Shown: positions 25,564 to 36,966 of the stretch, one piece after another | Numbering within the stretch: the first letter of the stretch is position 1 | Layout of the letters: every line of letters begins with the position of its first letter | Notes under the pieces: generated by a model | What the model saw: the letters and a program-made list of their open reading frames with translations, nothing else | The model's database searches: none | Told to the model about the DNA's origin: nothing | Translations under genes and position numbers: made by a program | NCBI GenBank assembly: GCA_018907035.1 | Contig: JACCIC010000039.1 | Location: 2,113,501 to 2,177,500, forward strand | Direction of reading: 5' to 3' | Length of the DNA stretch: 64,000 bases | From: Sycobia sp. Sy_11 | Lineage: Eukaryota; Arthropoda; Insecta; Hymenoptera; Epichrysomallidae

Positions 25564-25933
25564 TCCCTCCCTCCCTCCCGTCCTCTTTCAGACTATATAT
25601 ATATATTTTTTACTGGCGTTTCTCTCGCGCAGCCAGCGGAGCAGTCCGCTCTCCGCTGTCGTGCAGAGCCGCGCTGCGCCGCCGCGCGAGGGGGAGAGAA
25701 ACACCTCTTGTCTTTCGCTCTCGCGTACATTGTTATATGTATATATACACTACCCGAGACGTGATTTACAGTTCGTCTTTATTTTTAGCATATTATACTT
25801 TTTTCTAAAATACGTTATTATAGGAAAGATCAAGCTAGTTGTTAGGTGTGTGGCTGTGCTGTGTGTACGTGTGTGTATGTCTATACCCGCGAGCGCGAGT
25901 TCGGTTTTACAGTTTTACAAATTATATTTTTAG
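24601..25933 (+). promoter_or_regulatory. CpG-rich 5' region of the Hr78-like gene
   Basis: GC- and CpG-rich block with (TC)n at 25526-25561 and (CTG)n near 25390, between AT-rich DNA and the Hr78 start. The coding exon is preceded at 25933 by an acceptor-like TTATATTTTTAG, so at least one upstream non-coding or alternative exon is expected, perhaps in this block. Poly-Leu and poly-Cys frames over the CTG run are repeat translations. Confidence 0.45.
25526..25561. repeat. (TC)n microsatellite
   Basis: TC run of about 36 bp followed by TCCC units. Confidence 0.95.
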
Positions 25934-25943
25934 AGAGGGAGAA

Positions 25944-28832
25944 ATGGAGAGAGACGACGATTACGAGAAGAACGTCGACCAGGGTGGCGATAAGCAAGTG
26001 GACGTGAGCTTCCGCTCTACCTCGGCGTTGTCGAACAATCGTAATAATAATACGGGCAGAGAGAACAATCGACGGCAGCAGGTCGCGGCGCACGACGAGA
26101 ATAGCGAGGAGGAGGAGGAGGAGGAGCTCGAAGAGGAGGAAGAAAATGACGAGGAGGAGGAGGAGGACGAAGAGGCTGAACCCGAGGGAGACGTCGATAT
26201 TGAGGTAAAGTCTATTGCACTGTATTGAAAAATCAACATTGCTGGATTTTTTTATCTTTACCGAAGCAAACGGATTTTTTTATAAATCGATAAGCGAGCG
26301 TTCGAAAAAAATCTCGCAAGCGGGGCTTTAAATTTTAAAGCATGAAATGAGAATTCTTATATAAAGCATTTGAATTCCTTCTGTAGTATTTTTTACCCAT
26401 AAAAATAGCGCTGAGTTTAAACAACAAATAATTAGTTTCACATTGATATTAAATTAAAAAGTCCGCTTAGATTGACTGATATGAAGCAGACTAGTAAATA
26501 TTTTTATTGGTCTTAACGTTTCAAAATTAGTATAATTTTAGTTTTGAGAAATGGTACTTTACCTATCATTATTTTCAGAAGGAGACAAAGCCTGTTATTA
26601 ATAACAGATTAAGAACAAGCAGTGAAGAAAAATTAAATGACAATAAAGTGGAACTGCACAATATTGGTGTTAGAGATTATCATTCTCTAAGAAGACATCA
26701 TATCGGAATAGATATGCAAAATAGTAATATAGAAAATATGCAGGATTTGGAAATGTCGGATCAAAAATTGAAAAGGGAATTAGGCAGCGTTGAACAATAT
26801 TCAGTAGCTGCCACCGCGGCTGTAGCTGCTGCTGGAATGATTCACCATCTTCATACAGGAATTGAACATATGCGAGGCAATTCTGGTGTAGACATGGAGG
26901 TAACTATATTCATCATAAATATATTTATAATACCAAAAATTAGCCCTAATGTTGTTGTTCATTATAGATGAAAATATCTCGAGATGGACGAGGCTCCTGT
27001 TTAGGCTTAGGTTTGTCCTTAGAACTCTGTGTGGTGTGTGGCGATAGAGCCAGTGGAAGACATTATGGAGCTATCAGTTGCGAAGGATGCAAAGGATTCT
27101 TCAAAAGGAGCATTCGGAAGCAGCTTGGCTATCAATGCAGAGGAAGCAAGAGCTGTGAAGTTACAAAACATCACAGAAATCGTTGTCAATATTGTAGACT
27201 GCAGAAGTGTTTAGCGATGGGAATGCGAAGTGATTGTAAGTTACTTAAATGATTAATTATTATTTTAAATTAATTAGTTGGAAGCAATTTTATGTAAATA
27301 AGCGCATAAATGTGGATTATCCATTGTTGCAGCTGTTCAGCATGAAAGAAAGCCTGTTTTGGGAAATAATGATGCAGGAGCAAGCGGCAAAGGAGGTGGG
27401 ACTCGTGGTACTCGTATAAAACCAGAACCTCAACCAACTGCTATTATCGAAGCGACAACATTAGTTCCTGGCGCATGGGATCAACAACAAAATCATCAGC
27501 CAGAGAGCCCCAATATGGAGGACCATCAAAGTAGTGATAGCGATTTAAGTGATGCCTTAACATTAGCAAGAGATCGACTTCTTATTTCGCATGCTTTAGA
27601 TAATATGAATAATATGAGCAAACTTATGGCTGGAGATGTACGTAATTTTAAAGAACAATTTTTTGAATTTTTCATATAATGCTTTTCTAATTTTAAGTCA
27701 CATAATTAACTGCAATTATTTAATTATGTTTTTTTAAAATTGATTATTTAAAAATACATTTTTCAGAATATTAACGGTAGTGGAGATGGAGATTTAGATG
27801 ATGATTGGAACTGTGGACAATTGCTACTTGAAAGACACATGCATTTCGAATTAAGGGCTCCTAGTCCCGCTCCTGCATATTTATCTATACATTATATTTG
27901 TGAAAGTGCTGCTAGACTTTTATTTTTATCCGTACATTGGGCTAGAGGCATACCAGCTTTCCAAACGCTCCCGTTAGTATAATCAAATTTTTTCAAATTG
28001 TCCCTAGACTTCATTATTATTATTCATGTTTATTACAGTTCGGAAGTACAAATAATACTAGTGCGCAGTTCTTGGGGGCAGCTATTTACACTTGGACTTG
28101 CTCAATGTGCTTATACCCTTTCACTTCCTAGTATTCTAACATGGATCATAAATCATTTACAAGCTAGTATTACACAAGAAAAAATGACTGCAAATAAAAT
28201 AAAGTCTGTAACAGAACACATTTGTCGTTTACAAGATTGTGTCAGTTCACTTCATAGACTGCAAGTAGATTCTATAGAATATGCATATCTGAAAGCTCTC
28301 ACACTCTTCAGTGCAGGTAATGAAAAGTTTTTAACATTTATTACTTCTCTTAAAAAATAACAGAGAAACATTCATTTTGCTTGGCATTCAAATTCTCTAA
28401 TTTTACTAAAAAAACTCTGCGTGAATATACCAGTAATATTTCATTAATATAAATATCAAAAATCCATAACTACAAAAATGATAATAATGTTTTCCAAATT
28501 ATTTTTATTTTGAAAATTCATGATTATGTAAAAGTAAATATACATTACTGAGAAAATACATTACAGATAATCTGCTTGCTGGAGTGTGGCGTAAACGAGT
28601 TCAAGCACTGCAGGAAGCAGCTTGGACTGAATTGCAGCAGAGAATTGGATCAGAAAGGCTACCAAAACTGCTTTTACGATTAGCACCTCTACGTTCGATC
28701 AATCCTCGTGTATTAGAAGATCTTTTCTTTGCAGGACTTATCGGCAGAGTAAGTGTAGCCAGCGTAGTGCCTTATATACTTACCATGCAAGACTGTTGCA
28801 AGATGGAACCGGAGAGCCAAATGAGAGTTTGA
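25944..28832 (+). CDS. Hr78: Nuclear receptor, Hr78 / TR2-TR4 family
   Basis: Ligand-regulated or orphan nuclear transcription factor related to vertebrate TR2/TR4 and Drosophila Hr78, which acts in the ecdysone response. Coding exons: 25944-26204, 26579-26899, 26968-27235, 27333-27637, 27767-27972, 28039-28316, 28567-28832; all phases agree, 634 aa. Residues about 52-84 are an Asp/Glu tract. The DNA-binding domain (about 215-283) has both C4 fingers: [21 protein letters not shown]-box CEGCKGFF, and [15 protein letters not shown] Gln/Pro/Ser hinge follows. The ligand-binding domain (about 400-625) includes [15 protein letters not shown] and ends with [20 protein letters not shown], the helix 11-12/AF-2 part. 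Polyadenylation signals lie at 28902 and 29405. An upstream acceptor at 25933 suggests a 5' UTR intron and possible alternative N-termini. Confidence 0.95.
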
Positions 28833-29835
28833 CAATAAGAACAGTACCTGTTATTAGTTAAACTTCAAGAGTTATATATGTCTTCTTACGAAAAAAACGA
28901 CAATAAAGTACGCGTAGTTAAACGCGTTCTGTTTCGATAAAACACTGTGTATAACTTTGTGATGATTTGTATTAAAAACAAGTATACGTATTTACGTGTT
29001 TTAAGCGTGTTAAAAAAAGGAAACACGAATTTAAATTTATTACGAACTGATGTCAGTATTTTCTGAAACAGAATTATACAATGTGCGTGTTATTGCAATA
29101 TACAGATCATATAGTAATACTAAGCAAACAAAAATGGGAGCCCGTTTGCGATCATATCTGTCGTTGCAAATATTTTCTTACCATTTTAAAACTACGAATA
29201 GAATGATGGTAATCAGCTAGTTAGTTGACAATAATAATAACAAATTAAAAAGAGACTAGTTAATCGATGCAATTTGGAAAGATTTAAGATTAGGGACAGT
29301 TGCAATGTACATACAATAATACAATATGTGCCTATACAGTAGAAAATACTTATATTTATATAATAACAATGTAATTTTGTAATTACGACAATGGCGATAA
29401 TTAAAATAAAGTTTACGACAGTCAATTACAATTTCTATTTTTTATTAAAACGTCCAATGAATTATATTATTATTTATATTATCAAGTGAGTGATGATAAA
29501 TTCTTATTTGAAATAGCAATAGTATTTCAAAGTCCTATAGTTTTGCAATAGAATTTAATGATTGTATTGCAAAATTTTTGAAAATAATTTTAAAACAAAT
29601 TTTATTTTAGCTATTTATATGATAAAAGATTTAGTTAAGTTCATTATGTGTGATGTATGTGAAATTGAGTTTATTTTAAAAAAATAAAATATTTTGATTT
29701 TTAATTGTAATTTAATTTTAAATTAATTTTTAATTATTGACCAAACAGTTTTCTATTAGGATTCAATGTTGTTTTACTTTCTAGAGAAGTTTTTTAATTT
29801 TTCATTACCTTTTTTTTCAATAGTATGTGTATGCT

Positions 29836-29884
<49 letters not shown>

Positions 29885-30055
29885 GTTTATTTATAATTAT
29901 ATATTCAATAATTATATTTTTTTATTCAAATGTTTATCTGTCTAACATTTTCACGAAGGAGAAATTGGTTAAAGACGACATGAAGTCTTTACACTGAACA
30001 TCTCGAATTTAAACTCTTCGTAGGCAAATTTATCTTCTAATATTTATCAATAAAG
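28833..30055. other. Hr78 3' UTR and AT-rich spacer
   Basis: Contains AATAAA at 28902 (70 bp after the stop) and at 29405, then AT-rich DNA with (TA)n at 29837-29882. No gene seen. The last 60 bases are probably the 5' UTR of the next small gene. Confidence 0.55.
29837..29882. repeat. (TA)n microsatellite
   Basis: TA run of about 46 bp. Confidence 0.95.
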
Positions 30056-30460
30056 ATGGATATAGATTTTGATAAATCAAAATCTGTGGTGGTAGAGCCA
30101 AAAGCAGACGACGCTGCGGCGAGCGATGAAATTATCGAAGAAAAAGTGTGCCAGGAATCCGAACCACTCACGAAAAAGTTGGATGAAATTATCGATCTGA
30201 TGTATTCGGTTAATCATCGATTGGATGAGTTATCGAGGGAAAGTAGAATCGACGTTTCGAAAATTCAGTGGGCGACTTTGGAAAATTTCAAAGCCTCCCA
30301 GAAAATTAATCTCAAGTCATCGAAATTCTGGCAAAAATCAATTTTTCTCAGAACTTACTTTATGGAAAAGGACTTGGACGAGTCGTTTTGCAATGTCGTT
30401 AAATACGGCTCTAGATTTTTCGACAATTTGCAAATTTTCAAAGGTGGGTGGCGAGAATAA
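30056..30460 (+). CDS. Small unrecognised protein, 134 aa
   Basis: Single open frame starting MDIDFDKSKSVVVEPKADDA, with balanced codon use unlike the AT-rich DNA around it. The first third is acidic. Residues about 40-65 (KKLDEIIDLMYSVNHRLDEL) look helical or coiled-coil. The C-terminal half is mixed charged/aromatic (KFWQKSIFLRTYF...GSRFFDNLQIF). No signal peptide, membrane segment or domain that I recognise. An AAAG|GTGGGT near the end (30443) could be a donor, but AATAAA at 30558, 98 bp after the stop, favours a short single-exon transcript. Its neighbour 400 bp downstream on the same strand is another unrecognised small gene with a similarly placed hydrophobic/basic segment; a paralogous relation is possible but weak. 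Confidence 0.6.
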   Translation: MDIDFDKSKSVVVEPKADDAAASDEIIEEKVCQESEPLTKKLDEIIDLMYSVNHRLDELSRESRIDVSKIQWATLENFKASQKINLKSSKFWQKSIFLRTYFMEKDLDESFCNVVKYGSRFFDNLQIFKGGWRE

Positions 30461-30557
30461 ACTTCACACACGAATAGTGAAGTTTCATGTATTTTAAGGA
30501 AACGTCGCGAGCATTTCTTTTAAAATTTATTTTAATTATGTATATATGCATTCCAAG

Positions 30558-30563
30558 AATAAA
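30558..30563 (+). terminator. Polyadenylation signal candidate
   Basis: AATAAA 98 bp after the stop of the 134-aa gene, before the next coding start at 30869. Confidence 0.45.
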
Positions 30564-30868
30564 AAATCAACGTAAATTATGAAATTCTGTTTCTACATGT
30601 AAAATATTCTATTATGATTATTACTGTAAATCGCGACGAGATTTATCTTTAGACTATATCGTAAACTGTTGAATCGTAACAATAAACTTAATTTTCCCGC
30701 TGCGACAGTATCCCACCCTTTATTTTCATTTTTCAACAATCGCCCTTCGGATTAAAAACACAAAGTAAAAAGATAAAAAAAAAAAAGAGCACCACCCGCA
30801 GACCATTATTTACACCTCGTGAATTTATTATTAAAAATTTACTTCCTGCGAAATTATCCATCCCGGCA

Positions 30869-32195
30869 ATGGCGCCAGGCAAACTCGACTGCCGCAACAG
30901 CAACGCGGCGGGCGACCACCTGGACGACGGCCTCGTCCAGCGAATGGACGCGACCGGCTACGAGGTCGACATCGCCAAGGAGCAGCACGGGGACACCGGC
31001 CTCGCCGTAGCGCGCGCCGTCGATTCTGCCGGGAGGTCGACCCGGGCCGAGGCCCACCTGATGAACGACAGCGAGAGCGAGGCCGGCTACAATTTGCGAA
31101 ACGTGAAGAACATACAGAAGACGTTCACCGACCTGATAAGGACGAAGATCGAGTTCGACTCACAGTTTCTCAATTTCAACGCGGCGTTCAGCAAGAATCG
31201 CTACTCCGAGGACTTTCTCTGCCTGTACAACATCTGCACGAAGTCGAGACTACTGCTGCGAAAGGTGAGGGGGCTTTCGACAAATGAGCAAAAAAATAAT
31301 AAAAAAAAGTAAATAAACAAACAAACAAACAAACAAACAAACAAACAACACATTTTTCAATCTGATGTCGAGAGAAACAAAGAATTTTAACTGCATTTAT
31401 TAATGTTAATGTAAACATTTTGTGATATGCTCTTGTATATCTTGATAAAGCATTAGAGCACATTATATATCTATCTATCTGCATATATATATATATGCAA
31501 TAGTATAATTGATCAATTCGCTATGTGTTTGAATAATCTCAGACTACCTATGTCTCCTCTTAATTTTCTTCAAAAGCAATTCGAAATATTTTCCAAAGAT
31601 AATGTAGCTGTTGGATGTAAATAAATGTATGATTCGCTGGCCAATAAAATGCACCACTAAGTTCCACTTTTTATGTATACAGTATAAGAATTTATTATAA
31701 ATTTTACATCGCTTTATTACAAAAATAAATGCAGAAATAATAATTTACTTTATTATTCGTTAACAGAATATATACATAAAATTAAGTTCACTTGTAAAAG
31801 TATATATAATAGTTTTATTCGACAATGGCTTGATTTGCGTGCTTTTTGAACGTTATTTAGATTTCGCCCGTCGAATCCTGGTATAATTATATATACCTAT
31901 AAAATCGCGAAATATTTCATCTATAATCAAGTCAGTTCGTTAATTTTTGATTTCAATTTGTTTCTGTTTTTTTTTTCTCTTTTTTTTTCTATCTTTTTAG
32001 TCCTCGCTACCGGCTAACAAAAGAGCGTCACTCAAGCACGGTGACAAAAAATTAAAACGGAAGCGCATAGCGGGCGATCTGGTTGACAATAAATTTCAGA
32101 AGAATCGATTAAGGAGATCCAGACGCAAGGCAGCTGAGGAGACTGAGAACGACGTCGAAATAATTGATCATTTTAAACGGACAGAAAGCGCATGA
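30869..32195 (+). CDS. Unrecognised two-exon gene, 196 aa, basic C-terminus
   Basis: Exon 1 30869-31264 (GC-rich, 132 codons), donor AAG|GTGAGG, acceptor CTATCTTTTTAG, exon 2 32001-32195, phase 0. The frame is open across both exons. N-terminal half: polar and acidic (start MAPGKLDCRNSNAAGDHLDD). Middle: YNLRNVKNIQKTFTDLIR and FLNFNAAFSKNRYSEDFLC, probably helical. Exon 2 is strongly basic, with KKLKRKR and RLRRSRRK that resemble nuclear localisation signals. That suggests a nuclear or nucleic-acid-binding protein, but this is inference from charge only. Exon 1 is far richer in G+C than its flanks. I recognise no family. Confidence 0.7.
31315..31349. repeat. (AAAC)n microsatellite
   Basis: About nine AAAC units inside the intron of the 196-aa gene, 50 bp after the donor. 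Confidence 0.9.
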
Positions 32196-34182
32196 AATGA
32201 AGGCTTAAATCCTTCTCATGCACTGAGTTTTATATTGAAAAAGAAAGAAAAAAAAAATTTACTTCGTAGTACAATTCAAGTCATTATTACTCGTATATTT
32301 GTTACTTCCTTAGCTACAAAAGGTATCGTCGCCGTCGACATTTTTCCACGTATTTTTTCTACTTTTTTATCCATTGGGATTGCAATTAATAGCACGAAAA
32401 AAGAAAACAATAATAATATTAAATCACGCACGAGAATATCGTTTTTGTCATTAGTAAAATGTTCTTACTGCATATTCAAAAATTGGAAAGCTTTTCGATC
32501 ACGATTAGGCAATATGAGTAAAAAATTTTGGGAGTAAAAGTACTATTTGACTACTCTATACAACCAATTATATATTTAGTTTAAAAATCCAGTCATTTAT
32601 CGATAATTTTCTTTTTTTTTTTTTTGTTGTATATGTTAAATGCGAATTTTATTTTTTTTTATATGTGTAGATAATTTTTATATGTACAACGAAGGATTGT
32701 CAAAATATGAAATACATGCACTCGATCCATTCATTTTTATCAAAAAATTAACTAAAAAAAATTTACAAAGTTTTTTTTTATGTCTCTACAGAAACTAACA
32801 TAAATATATTTATAAAAAAACAAGTAAAAATTGAAATAAAAAAATGCAATCTCAACTATAAAAGCATCGTAAGATTCTACCATAAGAATCGCATTGTTGA
32901 ATATTCTCACTAGAATGCATAAATTAAAAGGATTTAAAAACAGTAGTCCACAAACAGACAAAAGTATTACTAAATACAAATTTTCGTTACAAATAGTACA
33001 ACGTAATTCTGTCTGTTTATAGTTAGAGAACTACAAACCCATTTGTTGTGAGTATACTTTTGAGTAATTTAATTTTAAAGTAATAAGTGTCTCGCCATTA
33101 TCAGTTTTTTATGTGCCGATAATAACCGAATGACATAAAATATAAGGACGGTCCAACACAATTAAAATCGATAACCATCTTCTTCAACATAATAAAATTT
33201 AAGGTTGATTCTCGTAAACATTCATTCTAGTTTTGTGCTTATATTGAATTGTATATTATTAGCTATACAGATGATTTTTTTTTAATTATTCAAAGATTTT
33301 TTTTTTTTAATGTATATAATTTAAAACATCGATAGTAAAATTATTTGATCAATGTTTCAATATTATCCATTAAAGATATTTGGAAGCAATGAATAACAAA
33401 TCACTATAGAATTTTAATTGGCTAGTAAATCAAACTCTAAACATGAATGTTTATATTGAAAATGATGTTTTTACAGTTTTATGCCATAGTCATAGTTTCT
33501 TTATTTTACTCGATTTTAACAGATTAGGAGAAATCGCATCTAAGAGAAGATTATTTTGATTAAAAACATTCTGTTAATAAATTTATAAAAATGTTTATAA
33601 ACATTCTTCATAATAAAAATACAATAATTTTTTGGATTTTTTTTTTCATCTGTTAAAATCTAGCACGTGTTTTACAGCTTTACAGTTACAAAAGCAATAG
33701 AATTTTAATTGTTGCTGCTTGACTAGTACGAGGTAAATATGTTTTTCTCGACTTCTTAATCATAAGTCTGAAAACTGTTGAAATTCTATTAATTACTAAT
33801 ATTAGAAAAGTAGGCAAGTCGTGTAGAAATTAAAGATTTTTCTGTTCTGATAAGTCACTTAATGAATGTTTCATAAATTTTTGAAGAACCTTTCAAAATA
33901 AAATATCGGATCTTAAGTGCGCGATACAAGCGAAAACATATTCGTAATTGAACTCCTAATGCTGATAAAATGTGAATGTAGACAATTAAGCGCATGTGCT
34001 TTTCTATCACTTACCAATATTCGAGGCACTGGTCCGCTCAACGCGAACGGACACGCACTTTTATAATAAAATAACGCAAAAATATTACAAGAATCATCAC
34101 AAGAGTTCAGGGCGCGCGAGAATCTAAGTCGAGGAATGGATCACGAAGCTGTCGTGAAGATGGGCATCCGTCATTCCTTTTT
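32196..34182. other. AT-rich spacer between convergent genes, presumed 3' UTRs
   Basis: Lies between the 3' ends of the plus-strand 196-aa gene and the minus-strand GID4 gene. AT-rich with several poly-T/poly-A runs and no supportable frame. Confidence 0.55.
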
Positions 34183-35365
34183 TCACCTAAATTCGTATAT
34201 TTGTATACTATGCTCTGGTACATGCCTTAAGTTCAAGGATTGATACCTAAGAAATAAAAAATGTTTATTAATTCATTAAAGAAAATTATATGATAACTGC
34301 ACAATTGCTTCGGAACAAATTTATATAATATAGGATTTAAAGTAAATTTTTAATTAACAATAATGCTTTAATAAACAGTAGTACTGCAATTGGTCTGTTA
34401 TTTTGAGCTCTATACTACTTAAAAATGGCTTACCATTCAGAACTGCGATGGTAATAATAACCTTCAATGGAAGCAGCTGATTTTTTAAAACAAATGTAAT
34501 AAAACCCTGCAAAAGAGGCCCCGGTAATATCTTTGATTGTGTGATCAGGCACTAAAAAATGTTCTTTCCATCTCATAAATACATAATCTGTCCCTTTCAA
34601 TGCTTCATAATCAAAATTATCTGCATTAAACGTTTTCACGTATTGACAAAATGATTCAAATTTACTCTGCAATAAGTATTAATTAGTTAACATTTAGGTC
34701 TAATAATGTAAAATAATATAACTTCATCAATGTATATACAAACCCAATGATTTTTGTCGACATCTTCATCAGCATCCCATTTGCGTGTCAGGAACGGATA
34801 CTTTTTTGAAATAATTTCACCATCAAAGAAAGTTGTCAAAGTTGGAAATTCTTCAGTAAGTCCTTTAATTTTCAGATAACCACATAGATAACTATTTTCT
34901 TCGTCAACATGCTAAAAATATAGGTAATTTTAGAATTGAAAAATTTTTGAAATATTTAAATTAATGTATTTCACAATAGAATGAAACATTGTTGAACTAT
35001 ATAGGTTATTTATATAATAAACTTTGTTGAAATCTTTTGTTAATGTAAAGTTAAAAAGTAACTCTGATCCAGTTTTTCACCTTTTAATATAATTATAAAT
35101 AGAGATTGATCAAATGCTAAAAAATTATTTGAAAAAAAATTGTACGCGAAAAATTTTTTTTTACAAAAATCTTAACAACTTTATGCTCAAAAATCTTGAA
35201 ATAGCAGGCCCGACTCACCTGAAGCACAACCTCGACATCGTAGCTGTTTCCTTTGGATTTTTGCGAGCCCTGAAAGCGCGAGCCGTTGTACAGGAGTGAT
35301 TTGGTAACGCCCGGCTGTTTAGAATTGGCCGGTGGTGGCGGCACCACATCCACTTTTACTGGCAT
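34183..35365 (-). CDS. GID4: GID4 (Vid24), substrate receptor of the CTLH/GID E3 ligase
   Basis: Beta-barrel receptor that binds Pro/N-degrons and recruits proteins to the CTLH/GID ubiquitin ligase; in yeast it targets gluconeogenic enzymes. Minus-strand coding exons: 35219-35365, 34744-34911, 34434-34666, 34183-34246; phases agree, 203 aa. Seen: [20 protein letters not shown], then the [21 protein letters not shown] junction, [89 protein letters not shown] and the family C-terminus [11 protein letters not shown]. Start: ATG at 35365 ([15 protein letters not shown]); the pre-barrel N-terminus is short compared with the longer vertebrate form. Exon 4 is only 64 bp and easily missed: without it the frame ends at a false stop inside the donor (TG|GTAAGC). 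Confidence 0.96.
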
Positions 35366-35409
35366 TGTTGGACTTCCAACTGTTCCCGGGTCTTGGGCAC
35401 TCTCTCCTC

Positions 35410-35454
<45 letters not shown>

Positions 35455-36252
35455 CTGTGCGCGCTTGTATGCGCGGGTGGGTGGGTGTATGTGTGTATAT
35501 ATATATAGATAAAGATTATTTTTTTGAACCCTTTACGGGTGACTATGGCAGCTCGGCCGAATGTCCAGCTCACCCAGCACCGGCGACAGCAGGAGCAGCA
35601 CGAGCCTCTCCAACGACAAGAGGCCGCCGAACATCACAAAATTGAGCAGCTATACAATAGCTGCCGCTCCGTAAGGTCTGTGCGTTCCCTCGCTTTTTTT
35701 TCTCTCTCTTTTCTTTTTGTCTCGCGGCTCCTTTATACTTGGGCGGCTATTATTATATACGGTGTTTCACTGGCTATATAAAACACTCGACCGATGAGAG
35801 TACGTCGGGCGCGATAATGACGACGCCGCGGCGTGTCCCCCAGCAAGGGCGCGCGCGCGCGCTTAGGTTACGCACAGAACATGTTCGCCAGTTTGCGCGA
35901 CTCTTGCGTTTACGATTGGCGAGCTCGCGCGGCGACGATAATTCTACGTTTCGATCTGTAAATCTAAACCCCGGCTGCTCGGCCCGATTATCGTTGCCAA
36001 AAATGCCTTCCGCCGCTCGGTGCCGAATAAAATGTGCGGGAGACCAAGGTAGCTATATGCGCGGGTGTGCTAATGAGTCGAGTACGGCGACTTTTCGAGA
36101 TTTTCCACCAAACGTGGAGTCGCGGATGTCGTGGACGTGGACTGATGTGCGAACGAAGAGTGTTCACTGTACATTGAATGCAGCGCGCAGGCCGCAACGC
36201 GGAACCCCTGGTCTGGGTCGAGGAGTCCCGCCAGCAGCAGCAGCGTCGCGCG

Positions 36253-36283
<31 letters not shown>

Positions 36284-36966
36284 GCGCTCTCTTTCTCCTC
36301 GCTGGCCTGGAGCGCATACATAGCGTACTATCTGGTACTATATAAGCAAAAGATAGCGATTATAGCAAACGAAATTGTGCAGAGCACGGGTGCCTCCTTT
36401 GCTTCATAATTTTGGTATCACTGGAAATAACTGGAAAGCTGAAAATTGTTGAAATCTACCAGAATCTACGCAATGAGGGCTTTCCCTTCATTGAGGACCG
36501 AAAAATCTGGAAATATTAGCCAGGTATATACATAGCAGAATACATAGATTATGTGTATGATAACTGGTATATATCGTCATATATTGAGTAATTATCAGGT
36601 ACTGCCTGGTATTCCCCAGGTATTACATGAAAGCCAAAGTCTCTCCGATCTACCATTGATGACCTCGATATACTCGATTGTACTATTATAGAAATAGATT
36701 TGCCATTACGATTATAGAATCAGATAGAATCTGATAGAACAACCTAGAAAAATCGGAAAAACGGAAAATCACGGCAGTTTACTTGTGGCAACTTGTGGTT
36801 TACCGTAGTAATTTACTTATATAATATAGTTTCAATCCATTATCGTGCAGAGGCGTACAGATGGGGACGTTTTCTCAGTTTTGAAATCAAATTTTTGTGT
36901 TTCTTTTTTTTTTCAATTCTTATAAATGAATTTTTACTCCAGTTAGCACCTATCCACTTCGCTATA
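35366..36966. promoter_or_regulatory. GC-rich divergent 5' region upstream of GID4
   Basis: CpG-rich to about 36320 with (GT)n at 35420 and (TC)n near 36258, then AT-rich. Serves as 5' flank for GID4 (minus) on the side facing KCTD5 (plus). A plus-strand frame of about 190 codons at 35739-36323 ends in Ser-Leu repeats and has no domain, so it is not called. From 36400 on the DNA holds many short TAGAATC/GAATCT-type words. Confidence 0.4.

Noticed and set aside
25961..26239. Minus-strand serine-rich frame opposite the Hr78 first exon
   Set aside because: Antisense of the GAG/GAC acidic tract; Hr78 on the plus strand explains the coding signal.
30854..31057. Minus-strand frame opposite the 196-aa gene
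   Set aside because: Shadow of a GC-rich exon whose plus-strand frame is longer and continues in phase across an intron.
35739..36323. Plus-strand frame of about 194 codons in the GID4 5' region
   Set aside because: CpG-rich sequence ending in Ser-Leu repeats from (TC)n; no domain, no splice support, and it overlaps the presumed GID4 promoter.
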